This document shows, piece after piece, positions 1 to 8,855 of a stretch of 64,000 nt of DNA. Below the pieces are notes generated by a model. The model saw only the letters and a program-made list of their open reading frames with translations. It did no database searches and was not told where the DNA came from. A program made the translations under genes and the position numbers. Every line of letters begins with the position of its first letter. Position 1 is the first letter of the stretch. Source of the stretch: Phycisphaerales bacterium. Its GTDB lineage: Bacteria; Planctomycetota; Phycisphaerae; Tepidisphaerales; Tepidisphaeraceae. The stretch spans positions 98,662-162,661 of the forward strand of contig JADYZN010000043.1 of assembly GCA_020853095.1 (NCBI GenBank), written 5' to 3'.

Positions 1-1
1 C

Positions 2-424
2 GAACCGAGGATGTACGGATCGGTTTCGGATTCCGAATTGCTGCCGCTGCTGAAACAGCACGATCTGACGCCCGGCGATTATGAAGGGCCGGGAAGCTTC
101 GCCACCTATCTGCTGGTTGAATCGCCCAAACACCAGATCGAAATGTTGAGCATCTCGGTGGAAATTCCGGGATATTTGGAAGGGTTGAACCCTCTGAGCA
201 TCGAGGCGGTTTCGCGTCGGCTGGCGCGGATACTGGACGTGCCGATCAACGTGGACAAGCTCCGCAAGGCGAGCAATTCATGGGAACAGCAGGTGACCGA
301 GGCCGTGCAGAAGGATGACAATCTCGCGGCCACGGTGCGCAAGCTCGAAGAGCAATACGACAACGAGTTGATCGGCGTGAAGACCGATGAGGACGATGAC
401 GACGACGATGAGGATGACGATTAA
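2..424 (+). CDS. PAC2-family protein, C-terminal part (5' end cut by window)
   Basis: The reading frame is open from the first bases of the window, so the ATG at position 11 is probably internal and the true start lies upstream. The visible part (about 140 residues) contains the segment LLVESPKHQIEMLSISVEIPGYL and a helical end, which resembles the C-terminal half of the PAC2 (proteasome-assembly-chaperone 2 like) family found in actinobacteria and planctomycetes. The protein ends in an almost purely acidic tail (DEDDDDDDEDDD). Its biochemical role in bacteria is not firmly known. It faces the convergent minus-strand operon that starts downstream. The family call is moderate because the N-terminal half is missing. 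Confidence 0.6.
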   Translation, partial: EPRMYGSVSDSELLPLLKQHDLTPGDYEGPGSFATYLLVESPKHQIEMLSISVEIPGYLEGLNPLSIEAVSRRLARILDVPINVDKLRKASNSWEQQVTEAVQKDDNLAATVRKLEEQYDNELIGVKTDEDDDDDDEDDD

Positions 425-452
425 CCAACACGTTGTCCACGGCGCGGGGATT

Positions 453-1319
453 TCAAGTCACATCCAACGTCAGAAACTTTTTCGCACGATAACCGGAGCC
501 GACGTTGATGGCCTGTAGGTGGCCGATGGCGGCTTCGGCGGGGTAGTGGCTGTGGCCGCAGTAGACGTGGGTGACGTTCGGGAATTGCACCAGGAGCCGG
601 CCGATTTGGTCGCTGCCGAGATAGGCCTTGGCGAAATCCCACTGGACGGAATGGGGTGGGGGCAGAAGCTGCGCAAAGGGCAGATGATGCACGGCGGCGA
701 TGATTTGGCGGGGGAAACGGCTCAGGGATTGAAGCTGGCCGGAGAGCTGGTCGAGCAGGCGGGCCAAAAATTCCTCATCGGTCTGATGCAGTTTGACGAA
801 CTGGCCGTCGTTCCAGCGGGCGACGATGCCGGCGGCGCGGGCGGACACATCGTCGCGGTTGTCCAGCAGGTGTTGGTGCTGATCGAGCCGGTCGGCCGCG
901 CCGGGTGAAACCTTGGCGGCGTAAAATCGTCGCGGGATTTCGAGACTGGACTGTGCGAAGGAATAATCGTACCAGCCGATCGAACCGACGATGGCGACGT
1001 TGCCGGCCACGAACGGTTGATCCTGCAACCAATGCCATCCGAGTTGACCGATGCGTTTGGGCAATTCTTCGGTAAAAATCCGATCACTGTCATCGCGACG
1101 GGTCCACAGTTCATGGTTGCCGGCCACGAACAGTTTTGGGCCGTTGAAACGAAACAGGGAAAGGCATTTTTCCAGGTCATCTCCATCGGCGGAGGCGGTG
1201 TCGCCGACGACCAGCAGCACATCGCCGCCGGCCTGGTTCATCTGTGCGATCAGGTCCACGGCCAATGGATGGGAACGGGGGTGGTTGTAATGAAGGTCGG
1301 CGGTGATCAGCAGTCGCAT
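453..1319 (-). CDS. Calcineurin-like metallophosphoesterase
   Basis: A 288-residue cytosolic protein with the full metallophosphoesterase motif set: D8-x-H10 (TADLH), G39-D40 (VVGD), G67-N-H-E70 (AGNHE), a VHH motif and a final GHSH motif. These residues bind two metal ions and hydrolyse phosphomonoesters, phosphodiesters or nucleotides; the substrate cannot be told from sequence. The ATG at 1319 was chosen because the conserved strand MRLLITADLH starts there and it lies 2 bp after the stop of the upstream gene; an in-frame extension to 1385 would overlap that gene. It is the last gene of a minus-strand run beginning near 8.7 kb. Confidence 0.88.
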   Translation of the reverse strand: MRLLITADLHYNHPRSHPLAVDLIAQMNQAGGDVLLVVGDTASADGDDLEKCLSLFRFNGPKLFVAGNHELWTRRDDSDRIFTEELPKRIGQLGWHWLQDQPFVAGNVAIVGSIGWYDYSFAQSSLEIPRRFYAAKVSPGAADRLDQHQHLLDNRDDVSARAAGIVARWNDGQFVKLHQTDEEFLARLLDQLSGQLQSLSRFPRQIIAAVHHLPFAQLLPPPHSVQWDFAKAYLGSDQIGRLLVQFPNVTHVYCGHSHYPAEAAIGHLQAINVGSGYRAKKFLTLDVT

Positions 1320-1321
1320 GG

Positions 1322-2386
1322 TCAGTTGCCCCGTGATTCGGCCCATGCGCTCAGAAGCAATCGTTGCACCCGCAGAACCGCCCATGCGGTTTGATGGGCT
1401 TTCATTTGCAGCACGGTGGCAGGATGGCCGCGGAGTTGTCCCTGAAAATGGAAAAATTCGACGGTGTTCAGGGTGTTGTCGGCGTTGGTGGCTTGTTTGG
1501 CGGCATGGCCGATCAAAGGAAGGGCATCGTAGCTGAGCAGGGAGACTTCCAGCGTCGCCCGCCAGGGGTCGTTGGTCCGGATCGGATCGGGAAGATCCAG
1601 CGCCGCGACGAACAGCGGCCAGAATTCCTTTCGCAGTTGAAGAAATTCCCCGCGCCCTTCATCGACCATGCGATATTCCATCTCGGCGTGGACGTTGGGG
1701 GCGTGGCGGCGGTCGGCGAAATAGGATTGGCTCTTGTAATCCACGGTGGCGTGCTGGGGCTGCGTGTTGTCTTCGAGATAATGCGCCAGATACCCCGCCC
1801 AGCGGATGGCGTGGTCGTCATCTCCTTCGTGGGTCGGATGCAGCTTGTCGTCCCGAAAACATTCCACCAGCCTCTGGTAACATTGCCGTACGCGAAACGG
1901 GAGCATTCCGGCTTCCTTCCAGCGGGGGTCGTTGATGTCCTGCGGAATGTCATCCAGCGAGGGTTTGGCGGACAGGTCATCGCGGTATCCCATGCGGTGG
2001 CCGGCCGGCAGGAGCAATTCGAGGTCCACAAAATGGAGTTTGCGTTCGGGCACGCCGAAGGGTTTGACCAGGAGATTGCGTTCGTGTGCCGCCAGATCAT
2101 CCGGCCGGGTGGCCCAATGCAGCAGCCCCTGGTATCCGCGGGCCGATTCGCCGACCGTTTGATGAAGGAAGAACCGTTCCTCGCCGGCCATGTCCATCAG
2201 GCCGGGGGTCACTTGTCGCAGCCACTGGCGAAACGCATCGGGCGTTGAAGGATCGGCCACCAGCCGTTCGACGGCGATGCGGGTGAGCTGGATGTGTTCC
2301 TTGTTGGACCACGCGAAACAGGGAAGGCTTGTCCAGGCCAAAGCCAAAGACAAAAGCAACGGAATGATCCAAGCGGTGCGGGCCAT
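1322..2386 (-). CDS. Secreted S1/P1-nuclease / zinc phospholipase C-like protein
   Basis: This 354-residue protein begins with a signal peptide (hydrophobic core about residues 6-20) whose likely cleavage after PCFA25 leaves Trp26 as the mature N-terminus. In the S1/P1 nuclease and zinc-dependent phospholipase C fold the N-terminal Trp coordinates zinc, and further ligands visible here fit: H31, H118-x-x-D121, H202-x3-D206-x5-H212 (HYLEDNTQPQH) and H233-x3-E237. It should therefore be a periplasmic or secreted trinuclear zinc phosphodiesterase acting on nucleic acid or phospholipid. The fold is well supported, the substrate is not. The gene lies 9 bp after the Band-7/propeller gene and 2 bp before the metallophosphoesterase gene, so the three are probably cotranscribed. 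Confidence 0.75.
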   Translation of the reverse strand: MARTAWIIPLLLSLALAWTSLPCFAWSNKEHIQLTRIAVERLVADPSTPDAFRQWLRQVTPGLMDMAGEERFFLHQTVGESARGYQGLLHWATRPDDLAAHERNLLVKPFGVPERKLHFVDLELLLPAGHRMGYRDDLSAKPSLDDIPQDINDPRWKEAGMLPFRVRQCYQRLVECFRDDKLHPTHEGDDDHAIRWAGYLAHYLEDNTQPQHATVDYKSQSYFADRRHAPNVHAEMEYRMVDEGRGEFLQLRKEFWPLFVAALDLPDPIRTNDPWRATLEVSLLSYDALPLIGHAAKQATNADNTLNTVEFFHFQGQLRGHPATVLQMKAHQTAWAVLRVQRLLLSAWAESRGN

Positions 2387-2395
2387 GGGGTGTTC

Positions 2396-3964
2396 CTACG
2401 TGAACGCCAGGTCGGTCATTCGGTGGGTGGTCAGGGCGGTGACGTGCAATTCATGCAGGGGAGAGCGGGGATCCCAGGGCCGCCAGAGGATCAGTTTTTG
2501 CCGGTCGGCCGACATGCCCACCACTCGGTCGGCCGCGCCGCCGATCCAGCGCAATGCCTTGTGGCCGCTGGAAAACTGCGTCACCAGCGGATCGTCCAGC
2601 CCGCAGCAGATCACCGGACCGTCTTCCATCGCCAGCAACAGCCGCACGCCGCCCGGCCACGGGAGTGTGCCGGCGGCCGACAGTCGGCCAAATTGCAGGT
2701 TGGGTCGCGATTCCCGCAACTGTGGTCCATGGCGGCGCAGAACCTGCCCATCCTGCTGGACGATCAACAGCTCATCCTCCTGTGCCGCCAGCGCCAGCAC
2801 TGGCGCGCTGGTGGGGATGGCCAGCCGTTCGACATCGCCCGATCGACTGATGCGGAACAATTCGCGGTCGGAACCGAGGATCATGTGCTGGTCGTTCAAT
2901 GGGTGCAATCGCCGCGGCTGGATTGGCAACGTGCCGCCGGTCAGTTGCTGAAGTTGATCGGGCGACAGTCGCAGTCGGGGCGATTGGGGTTGATCCAGCC
3001 GCCATGCCACGAGTCCTTCTTCGCCGTGCGAGGCCCAGATTTCATCGCCCCAGAGCATCGCCTGGTTGAACCCGCGATCGCCGGGATTGTTGCCGGCGGC
3101 GTAGGCGATGGCTTCGGTCGGCCGTTCCGGATCGACCGCCAGCACGCCGGTTCGCGTGCCGGCCAGCAAAGATCGGCCGCCTTCGATGGTGGCCCCCTGG
3201 ACGCTGCGCAACGTTTCGGGCAGTTCGATCAGATCGACGTAGGGGGGTTCCTGCGGGTTTTCGCGACGGGTGCGGATGCGGACCAGCACGTTGCCCGACA
3301 CCGCCCAGAGACGCGAATGGCTGGTTTGTTCGGCCGAGGACATCAACAGCGTGTCGAGCATCGCCGGCTGGTCGGCCGGGTTGATCTGCCGCAACAGCGC
3401 GCCGGCCGGCAAATCGGGGGCGGCGGCCCGCAACCGTTCAAATTCCTGTAAAAGCCTCGCGGTGTGTTGCAGATGTTCGACCCGGCCGGCGGCGCGCTGT
3501 TCGGCGCGCTGTCGCTGGGCGTGTTCCAACTGATGCTGGCGAAAGCTGGGGCTGTCGAGTTCAACCTCGAAGGGGGCGAGCAATTCCAATCCGCACGAAA
3601 ATGCCACCGCCTCGGCGACCTGCCGGAGGGCGGTTGCCATGGATTTGTGATTGTCTTCGCTGAGGCACGTCTGCACGGTGCGGTTGACGGCGGCCCGGTC
3701 GGCCGCGGCGGTGATGGCCGGTGCGAAATGGGTGATGACGGTGGCCACGTTCAGCGACGGCTGTCGTTCGAGGAACGCTTCGCGCAGCATTTTCTGTTCG
3801 GTGGTGCTGGCCAGCACGCGAACGCCGCAGGAGAAATTGCAGACCAGGCGGTGGCCGTCGCTGGTCACCAGCTCGTCGATCGTCCACCGCAGCCGCATGG
3901 GTTGTGCGCGAACCTCGATGCGCTCGCCGGTACGAACTGCCAGCTCATCTTCGCGTAACGACAT
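2396..3964 (-). CDS. Band-7-like N-terminus fused to propeller-like domain, unknown function
   Basis: A 522-residue protein without a signal peptide. Residues about 1-125 (VTSDGHRLVCNFSCGVRVLA followed by TVITHFAPAI and a helical stretch) resemble an SPFH/Band-7 core, and residues about 130-190 form a charged helix rich in Q, R and E, as follows that core in Band-7 proteins. From about residue 200 to the end there are repeated short beta-rich blocks containing LWAVSGNVLVRIRT, GRSLLAGTRTGVLAVD, MLWGDEIWASHGEEGLVAW and VVGMSADRQKLILWR, which look like blades of a beta propeller. I know of no named family with this combination. It lies 31 bp after the cation antiporter gene in the same direction. 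Confidence 0.5.
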   Translation of the reverse strand: MSLREDELAVRTGERIEVRAQPMRLRWTIDELVTSDGHRLVCNFSCGVRVLASTTEQKMLREAFLERQPSLNVATVITHFAPAITAAADRAAVNRTVQTCLSEDNHKSMATALRQVAEAVAFSCGLELLAPFEVELDSPSFRQHQLEHAQRQRAEQRAAGRVEHLQHTARLLQEFERLRAAAPDLPAGALLRQINPADQPAMLDTLLMSSAEQTSHSRLWAVSGNVLVRIRTRRENPQEPPYVDLIELPETLRSVQGATIEGGRSLLAGTRTGVLAVDPERPTEAIAYAAGNNPGDRGFNQAMLWGDEIWASHGEEGLVAWRLDQPQSPRLRLSPDQLQQLTGGTLPIQPRRLHPLNDQHMILGSDRELFRISRSGDVERLAIPTSAPVLALAAQEDELLIVQQDGQVLRRHGPQLRESRPNLQFGRLSAAGTLPWPGGVRLLLAMEDGPVICCGLDDPLVTQFSSGHKALRWIGGAADRVVGMSADRQKLILWRPWDPRSPLHELHVTALTTHRMTDLAFT

Positions 3965-3995
3965 CCATCACCCTTTCCACTCCACCATGGCCAGG

Positions 3996-5180
3996 TCATT
4001 GGGTTGCCAACGACGGCGCCGGCGGGTCGCGCGGCGGCTTGTCGTGGCCGCCGTTCCCCGTCGGGATATTAAAAAACGCGATGGCCAGAATACCGTAGAC
4101 GCCCAGCAACAGCACGCCCTCGAACCAGTTGGTCTGCGCATCCATCCCCAGCACCACGACAATTCCGACGCACAGCAGCACCGCCACCACCTCCATGGGG
4201 GAAAAAATAAGGTCCATTGGTTCGCCCGGCTGCCATCCGAGATTCACCATCAGGGTGCTCAGCAGGACCAGCACCGGCACGGCGAACAGGGCGATCTGGA
4301 GGCTGCTCTGGTTGGTGATGGTCAGGGCGGTGTCCATGTCGTTGCGGTTGGCCAGCAGGATGGCCGTGGAATGTTCGGCGGCGTTGCCGATGATCGCCAG
4401 CAGGATCACGCCGACGAAAATTTCGTTCCAGCCGAGCTGATGCGCCATCTGTTCGGCCGATCCAACCAGCAGTTCGGCGACGATCCCGATGCCGGCCGAC
4501 GCCAGCAGCAACATGCCGACCGATCGTCCGACCGACCAGTGGCCATTGAGATGCGAAACGCCGGGGTGATCTTCCGGGCTTTGGGCGGGCCTTCGCGAGA
4601 AGATGTGCGCGTGGGTTTTCAACGTGAAGACAAGCCCCAGGGCGTAGACGGCCAGCAGGAGAACGCTGGTCCACAGCGAGACGCTGTGTTCGTGGACGAC
4701 CCGTTGGGCATCGTTCATCTGGATGGCGGTGAAATGGAAAATCGCCGGGAACAACATGCCGGCCACCGCCAGCATGAGCAGGCCGGCGCTGGTTTCGCCC
4801 GACATGCGGTTGAACGTCTGTTTTTCGCGTTTCCATCCGCCCACCAGCATTGATGCGCCGGCCACCAGCAGCAGATTGCCCAGGATCGATCCGGTCAGCG
4901 AGGCTTTGACGATGCCGTTGAGGCCCTTGGTCAGCGCGATGATGGCGATGATCAATTCGGCCGCGTTGCCGAAGGTGGCGTTGAGCAGGCCGCCCCAGGT
5001 GGGGCCGGTGCGTTCGGCCAGATGTTCGGTGGCGACGCCCATCAACCCGGCGAGCGGGATCACGCCGATGCCCGCCAGCGCGAACGTGGCCATCGGTTCC
5101 CATTCGTATTGCCGCAACAGGAAATGGCACACGAACGCCAGCGGAATCGCCAGGTAGGTTCCGTATTTCAGATAACGCAT
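3996..5180 (-). CDS. cax: Calcium/proton antiporter, CaxA type
   Basis: A 394-residue inner-membrane protein with about eleven hydrophobic segments and the diagnostic CaCA-family repeat GLLNATFGNAAELII near the N-terminus, mirrored by EIFVGVILLAIIGNAAEHS in the C-terminal half. These alpha repeats form the ion path of Ca2+/H+ (cation/proton) antiporters, which use the proton gradient to expel calcium. The ATG at 5180 starts the conserved segment MRYLKYGTYLAIPLAF; a TTG at 5216 in the same frame overlaps the preceding stop and is an alternative start. No clear ribosome binding site precedes either. Confidence 0.9.
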   Translation of the reverse strand: MRYLKYGTYLAIPLAFVCHFLLRQYEWEPMATFALAGIGVIPLAGLMGVATEHLAERTGPTWGGLLNATFGNAAELIIAIIALTKGLNGIVKASLTGSILGNLLLVAGASMLVGGWKREKQTFNRMSGETSAGLLMLAVAGMLFPAIFHFTAIQMNDAQRVVHEHSVSLWTSVLLLAVYALGLVFTLKTHAHIFSRRPAQSPEDHPGVSHLNGHWSVGRSVGMLLLASAGIGIVAELLVGSAEQMAHQLGWNEIFVGVILLAIIGNAAEHSTAILLANRNDMDTALTITNQSSLQIALFAVPVLVLLSTLMVNLGWQPGEPMDLIFSPMEVVAVLLCVGIVVVLGMDAQTNWFEGVLLLGVYGILAIAFFNIPTGNGGHDKPPRDPPAPSLATQ

Positions 5181-5212
5181 CGGAGGAATTGTCGGGCCGG
5201 GTTGGATGGCCG

Positions 5213-6235
5213 TCAATGCGCATCGGTCAATTGCAAAATCGCCATGCCGGCCGCGATGCGCACCGAAGCCGAATTGTCCGCCAGCAGCTTTCGCAGCATC
5301 TCCTGGGAGTCGCTTCGGCCGATCGCCCCCAGCGCCAGCGCCGCCAGCGCCCGTTGTCGGGGGTCTGAACTGTCCGCATCCCTGGCCGCGATGGTGTAAC
5401 CTTCATCCGACCCCAGCATCCCCATCGCCCGCGCGGCGATCAGTTTCACTTCCTCGTAATCGGACGTCAGCAAGGCCCGCACGTGCTGAATGATCCGCCG
5501 GTCGCGCGGCTCGGCCAGCGCCAGCAACCCGATCATCTGGTCATCCGGATATCCGCTGACCGTCGCCGCCACCAGGTGCTGCAAACCGCGTTCATCGCCC
5601 AACCGCCACATCGCCTCGGCCACCTGCAATCGCACCGCCGGGTTGATGTCGGTCTGCATCTGTCGGAGGATTTTCAGGGCGCTTTGTTCGCCCAGCATCC
5701 CCAGGGCCATCACCGTGTCGCCGCGCACGAAATCATCCGGGCTGCGGGCATATTGCTCCAGGTCGTGGCTGCGGCTGGTGTCGCCCAGACGATGCAGCGC
5801 GAACAGCGCGGCGATGCGCACGTGCGGATCGGAATCGTCGGCCAGTTTCACCAGATGGGGGTATGCCTCCCTGAGCCGCAGCGTGCCCGCCGCCATCGCT
5901 GCCGATTTGCGCACCAGCGGGTGGCCGTCGGACAACGACCTGATGATGATCGACCGCCCTTCATCCGGCAGCGTTTTTTGAATCGCCTCGATGGCCTGTG
6001 ATCGCAAAACCGGGTCGGAGACGGTGGCCGCCGTCAGCAGCTCGTTTCGCGCTGATTCCCGCAGGGCCAGGTCCAGCGGCCGGGGTTGCAGCGGCGGGGG
6101 GGCCGGCGGGCGCTCCGCATCGCGCCCCCATTTGTCGCGCGGCGGCTCATAGGGCCTCGATGGGCGGCCGCATCCCATGACCGGCAAAGATGCCAATGTC
6201 CCCGCCAGCAGAGTTCGCATCATCCATGTGCCCAT
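5213..6235 (-). CDS. HEAT-repeat lipoprotein
   Basis: The ATG at 6235 gives a lipoprotein signal peptide with a lipobox LPVMGC, so Cys22 is probably lipidated. After a proline-rich linker the protein is built of about eight HEAT/PBS-lyase-like helical repeats (for example HPLVRKSAAMAAGTL, DPHVRIAALFALHRLGD, DDFVRGDTVMALGMLGE). Such repeats form a protein-binding solenoid, so a periplasmic scaffold role is likely, but no partner is identifiable. Its length is 340 residues. It starts 10 bp after the mannosidase stop codon and ends next to the antiporter start, consistent with one operon. Confidence 0.75.
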   Translation of the reverse strand: MGTWMMRTLLAGTLASLPVMGCGRPSRPYEPPRDKWGRDAERPPAPPPLQPRPLDLALRESARNELLTAATVSDPVLRSQAIEAIQKTLPDEGRSIIIRSLSDGHPLVRKSAAMAAGTLRLREAYPHLVKLADDSDPHVRIAALFALHRLGDTSRSHDLEQYARSPDDFVRGDTVMALGMLGEQSALKILRQMQTDINPAVRLQVAEAMWRLGDERGLQHLVAATVSGYPDDQMIGLLALAEPRDRRIIQHVRALLTSDYEEVKLIAARAMGMLGSDEGYTIAARDADSSDPRQRALAALALGAIGRSDSQEMLRKLLADNSASVRIAAGMAILQLTDAH

Positions 6236-6245
6236 CGGCGTAACC

Positions 6246-8744
6246 TCATCGCTGTTTGATCTTCCGTTCCACCACGTCAACCATTTCGGCTTTCCACGTT
6301 GATCCGCGCTGCATCAATCGCCAGGTGGCGATCTTCCACGGCCCGATTTTCGACAGCCTGACCTGTTTGCCGCCAATGACCAGTTTCGGTTCGGTGGCGC
6401 GGCCGGCGGTCTCCTGCAATCGTAAAATCCACCCCTTGCCATCGTCGGCCCGCTTGAACGCCAGCGTCTCCAGATTGGCCGGCTGCAACGACAGGACCGA
6501 TCCGTTTTTTCGCAGTCGTCCCGGATGGGCGGCCGTGGCCAGCGCCACCGGCGGCTCTTCCAGTTCCCGCGCCAGGTCAATCAGTCGCCGGCCGCCGCCG
6601 GTGAGCAGGAATTTGAACCGCAATTCCCCGCAGTCCACCGCCGCCACCCACGGGGTCGTCTCCGGCCCGACATGCACATCGTTCGCATACCGTGACGCCC
6701 GCACCACGGTCGCCCGCAACGCCCCATCCTTGCAATCAAATCCATACAAACCATCGCTGGCGAATCCGAATTTTTCTCCATCCACGCCGGCCGTCTCCAC
6801 CCATCGCCCACCGGGCACTTCGCCCATCGGGCCGCGCTCCACCACCGCGCCGGGAACCTTGAACCGGGCCACATCACCCGCCGGCATGACCAGTTTCATT
6901 CGGGCGCTGCGCTCATTCCACAACACCCGCGCGGCCACATCCACCGCATCCCGCCCGGCATAGACCATGAACGTCAATTCCAGCCATGAATTTCCACCCC
7001 CCATCCGCACCCACAATGCCGAGCGCAATGGGCCGGTCTCCAGCGTCGCCGTTTTGGTCACCTTCCAGCGATGCCGAACGGTCGACAAGTCCACGGATTC
7101 CTTTTCCTCCGCCATCCCACCCCACGAACCCCATTTGTCCTCCACCGTGATCACCCGCAGCAGATCATCGCCAAACAGGCTTTTGCCGTTGCGCAGAATC
7201 CGCACCCCATCATCCCCCGCACTGGCTTGCACGGCGTAAATGCCGTTGGAGATTTCCCCTTCACCGGCTGTGGTTGGGTTGTTGATGCCTGGGGTTTTGG
7301 CCCCTTCAACCCATCCCATGTCAATCACGTTCCATCCCATCGCGGGGATCGACAGCGGCGCCACCACCCGTTTGCGCCAAGGCACGTGGATGAGGGTCAA
7401 ACTCTCATGGGCAACCACCTGAAACGGGATCGGCTTGCCGGATGGCCCGCGGACCCGCAGGGGCATCTCATCAGGGCGGTTTTCATATTTCCAGACCAGC
7501 CGGGAATCTACGCAGAACTCCAGTTCCATGTACCCCTTGTATGGCGTCGGATGGGGATTCCAGACCACAAACGGCACGGCCGTCGGCATGTCCCCCTTCA
7601 CCTTTGCCACGCGGGTATCCAACTGCATCCCCAGCGTGGTCAGCGCCTTCAATTCGGTGGACTGGCTTTGATGAATCACCTCGCCGATCCACGCGATCTG
7701 GTCATCGTACGCCCGTTCAATGCTCGTGCCGGGCAGGATGTCATGAAAGGAATTGAACAAAATCCCGTTCCATGCTTTTCCAAGACAGGCCCGTGGGGCA
7801 AGCGGTGGGGCGGTTGCCAAATTCACCGCCGCCGCCGTGCGTTCGGCCCGTCGCAGCAGATTTTCCGCCCGACGATAGGGAAACTTGAACTTGGCCACCG
7901 AGGCGTAGCACCCCCGCAGAACAAAATTCAATTCGCCGCGGTGGACCGGCACAAAATCTCCGCTCTTTTGGCTGATTTCCTGTCGCAGGGCGTCGAACAG
8001 CCGGTGCAATCCAGAATGGACAACCTTGATTTGTGGATGTGCCGATGCCCAATCCTCGATCTCCCGCATCTGCCGGCGGGTTGGCCCGCCGCCGTGGTTG
8101 CCCAGACCATAAAACACGCCAATGTTGTGCAGGTCTCCCTTTTGCGCCTCGGCCAGCATCTCATCCATCCGCTTTTTCGCGTCAAAACGATCGCTGCCGT
8201 ACCATCCCGCCCCGGGCCGATAGGCCAGGATCCGCGACCCGCCCGGCCCTTCCCACCAGAAGACCGACTTTTCAATCGGCACGATCGCATTGTGCGGCCG
8301 GGTGAACGCCAGCGACTCGATTCCCGCAGCCGCGTAAATCTCCGGCAACCCCGCGCTGTGGCCAAACGAATCGGCCGTCCAGGCCACCCGTGATCGGCGG
8401 CCGAACCGTGATTCAAAATACCGCTGCCCGTGATTCAAATGCCGTGCGAAGGTCTCGGTGTCCGGCAGGTTGGTGTCCGGCTGAATCACCATCCCGCCCA
8501 CCACATCCCATCGTCCCGCCTTCACCTGTTTTTTGATCCGCGCGAACGTTTTCGGGTCGTTTTCCTCGATGAACCGGTAGATTTCCGATTCTCCGCGAAT
8601 AAACGTCATCCGTGGAAATTCATCCATCATGTCCAGGATCGTCCGGCAGGTGATCAACCCCTCGGCCAATCCCTCCTGCCAATCCCACAGCCAAACCGGG
8701 TCGAGATGCGCGTTGCCAATCAGGTGAAACGTGTATGACTGCAT
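6246..8744 (-). CDS. GH38 alpha-mannosidase
   Basis: An 832-residue protein of the usual size for bacterial GH38 enzymes. The N-terminal metal-binding motif NAHLDPVWLW (H13, D15) and the nucleophile motif TADSFGHSAGLPEI (D125) are intact, followed by the helical middle domain and the beta-rich C-terminal domain expected in this family. It should hydrolyse alpha-mannosides with retention, with a divalent metal in the active site. No signal peptide is seen when translation starts at the ATG at 8744, so it probably works in the cytoplasm on imported mannosides or glycans; the upstream in-frame start at 8792 adds an unlikely extension. It is the first gene of the minus-strand run ending at 453. 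Confidence 0.92.
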   Translation of the reverse strand: MQSYTFHLIGNAHLDPVWLWDWQEGLAEGLITCRTILDMMDEFPRMTFIRGESEIYRFIEENDPKTFARIKKQVKAGRWDVVGGMVIQPDTNLPDTETFARHLNHGQRYFESRFGRRSRVAWTADSFGHSAGLPEIYAAAGIESLAFTRPHNAIVPIEKSVFWWEGPGGSRILAYRPGAGWYGSDRFDAKKRMDEMLAEAQKGDLHNIGVFYGLGNHGGGPTRRQMREIEDWASAHPQIKVVHSGLHRLFDALRQEISQKSGDFVPVHRGELNFVLRGCYASVAKFKFPYRRAENLLRRAERTAAAVNLATAPPLAPRACLGKAWNGILFNSFHDILPGTSIERAYDDQIAWIGEVIHQSQSTELKALTTLGMQLDTRVAKVKGDMPTAVPFVVWNPHPTPYKGYMELEFCVDSRLVWKYENRPDEMPLRVRGPSGKPIPFQVVAHESLTLIHVPWRKRVVAPLSIPAMGWNVIDMGWVEGAKTPGINNPTTAGEGEISNGIYAVQASAGDDGVRILRNGKSLFGDDLLRVITVEDKWGSWGGMAEEKESVDLSTVRHRWKVTKTATLETGPLRSALWVRMGGGNSWLELTFMVYAGRDAVDVAARVLWNERSARMKLVMPAGDVARFKVPGAVVERGPMGEVPGGRWVETAGVDGEKFGFASDGLYGFDCKDGALRATVVRASRYANDVHVGPETTPWVAAVDCGELRFKFLLTGGGRRLIDLARELEEPPVALATAAHPGRLRKNGSVLSLQPANLETLAFKRADDGKGWILRLQETAGRATEPKLVIGGKQVRLSKIGPWKIATWRLMQRGSTWKAEMVDVVERKIKQR

Positions 8745-8855
8745 GATTCCGAATGCTTTCGTCAAAACCAAAGGGTTGCGGGAACCAATCACGGTGATCC
8801 CGCGCAGCGGGGATTGTCACGATCGGTTAGACGGTCGCAAGTTTTCGGGCCGGGC

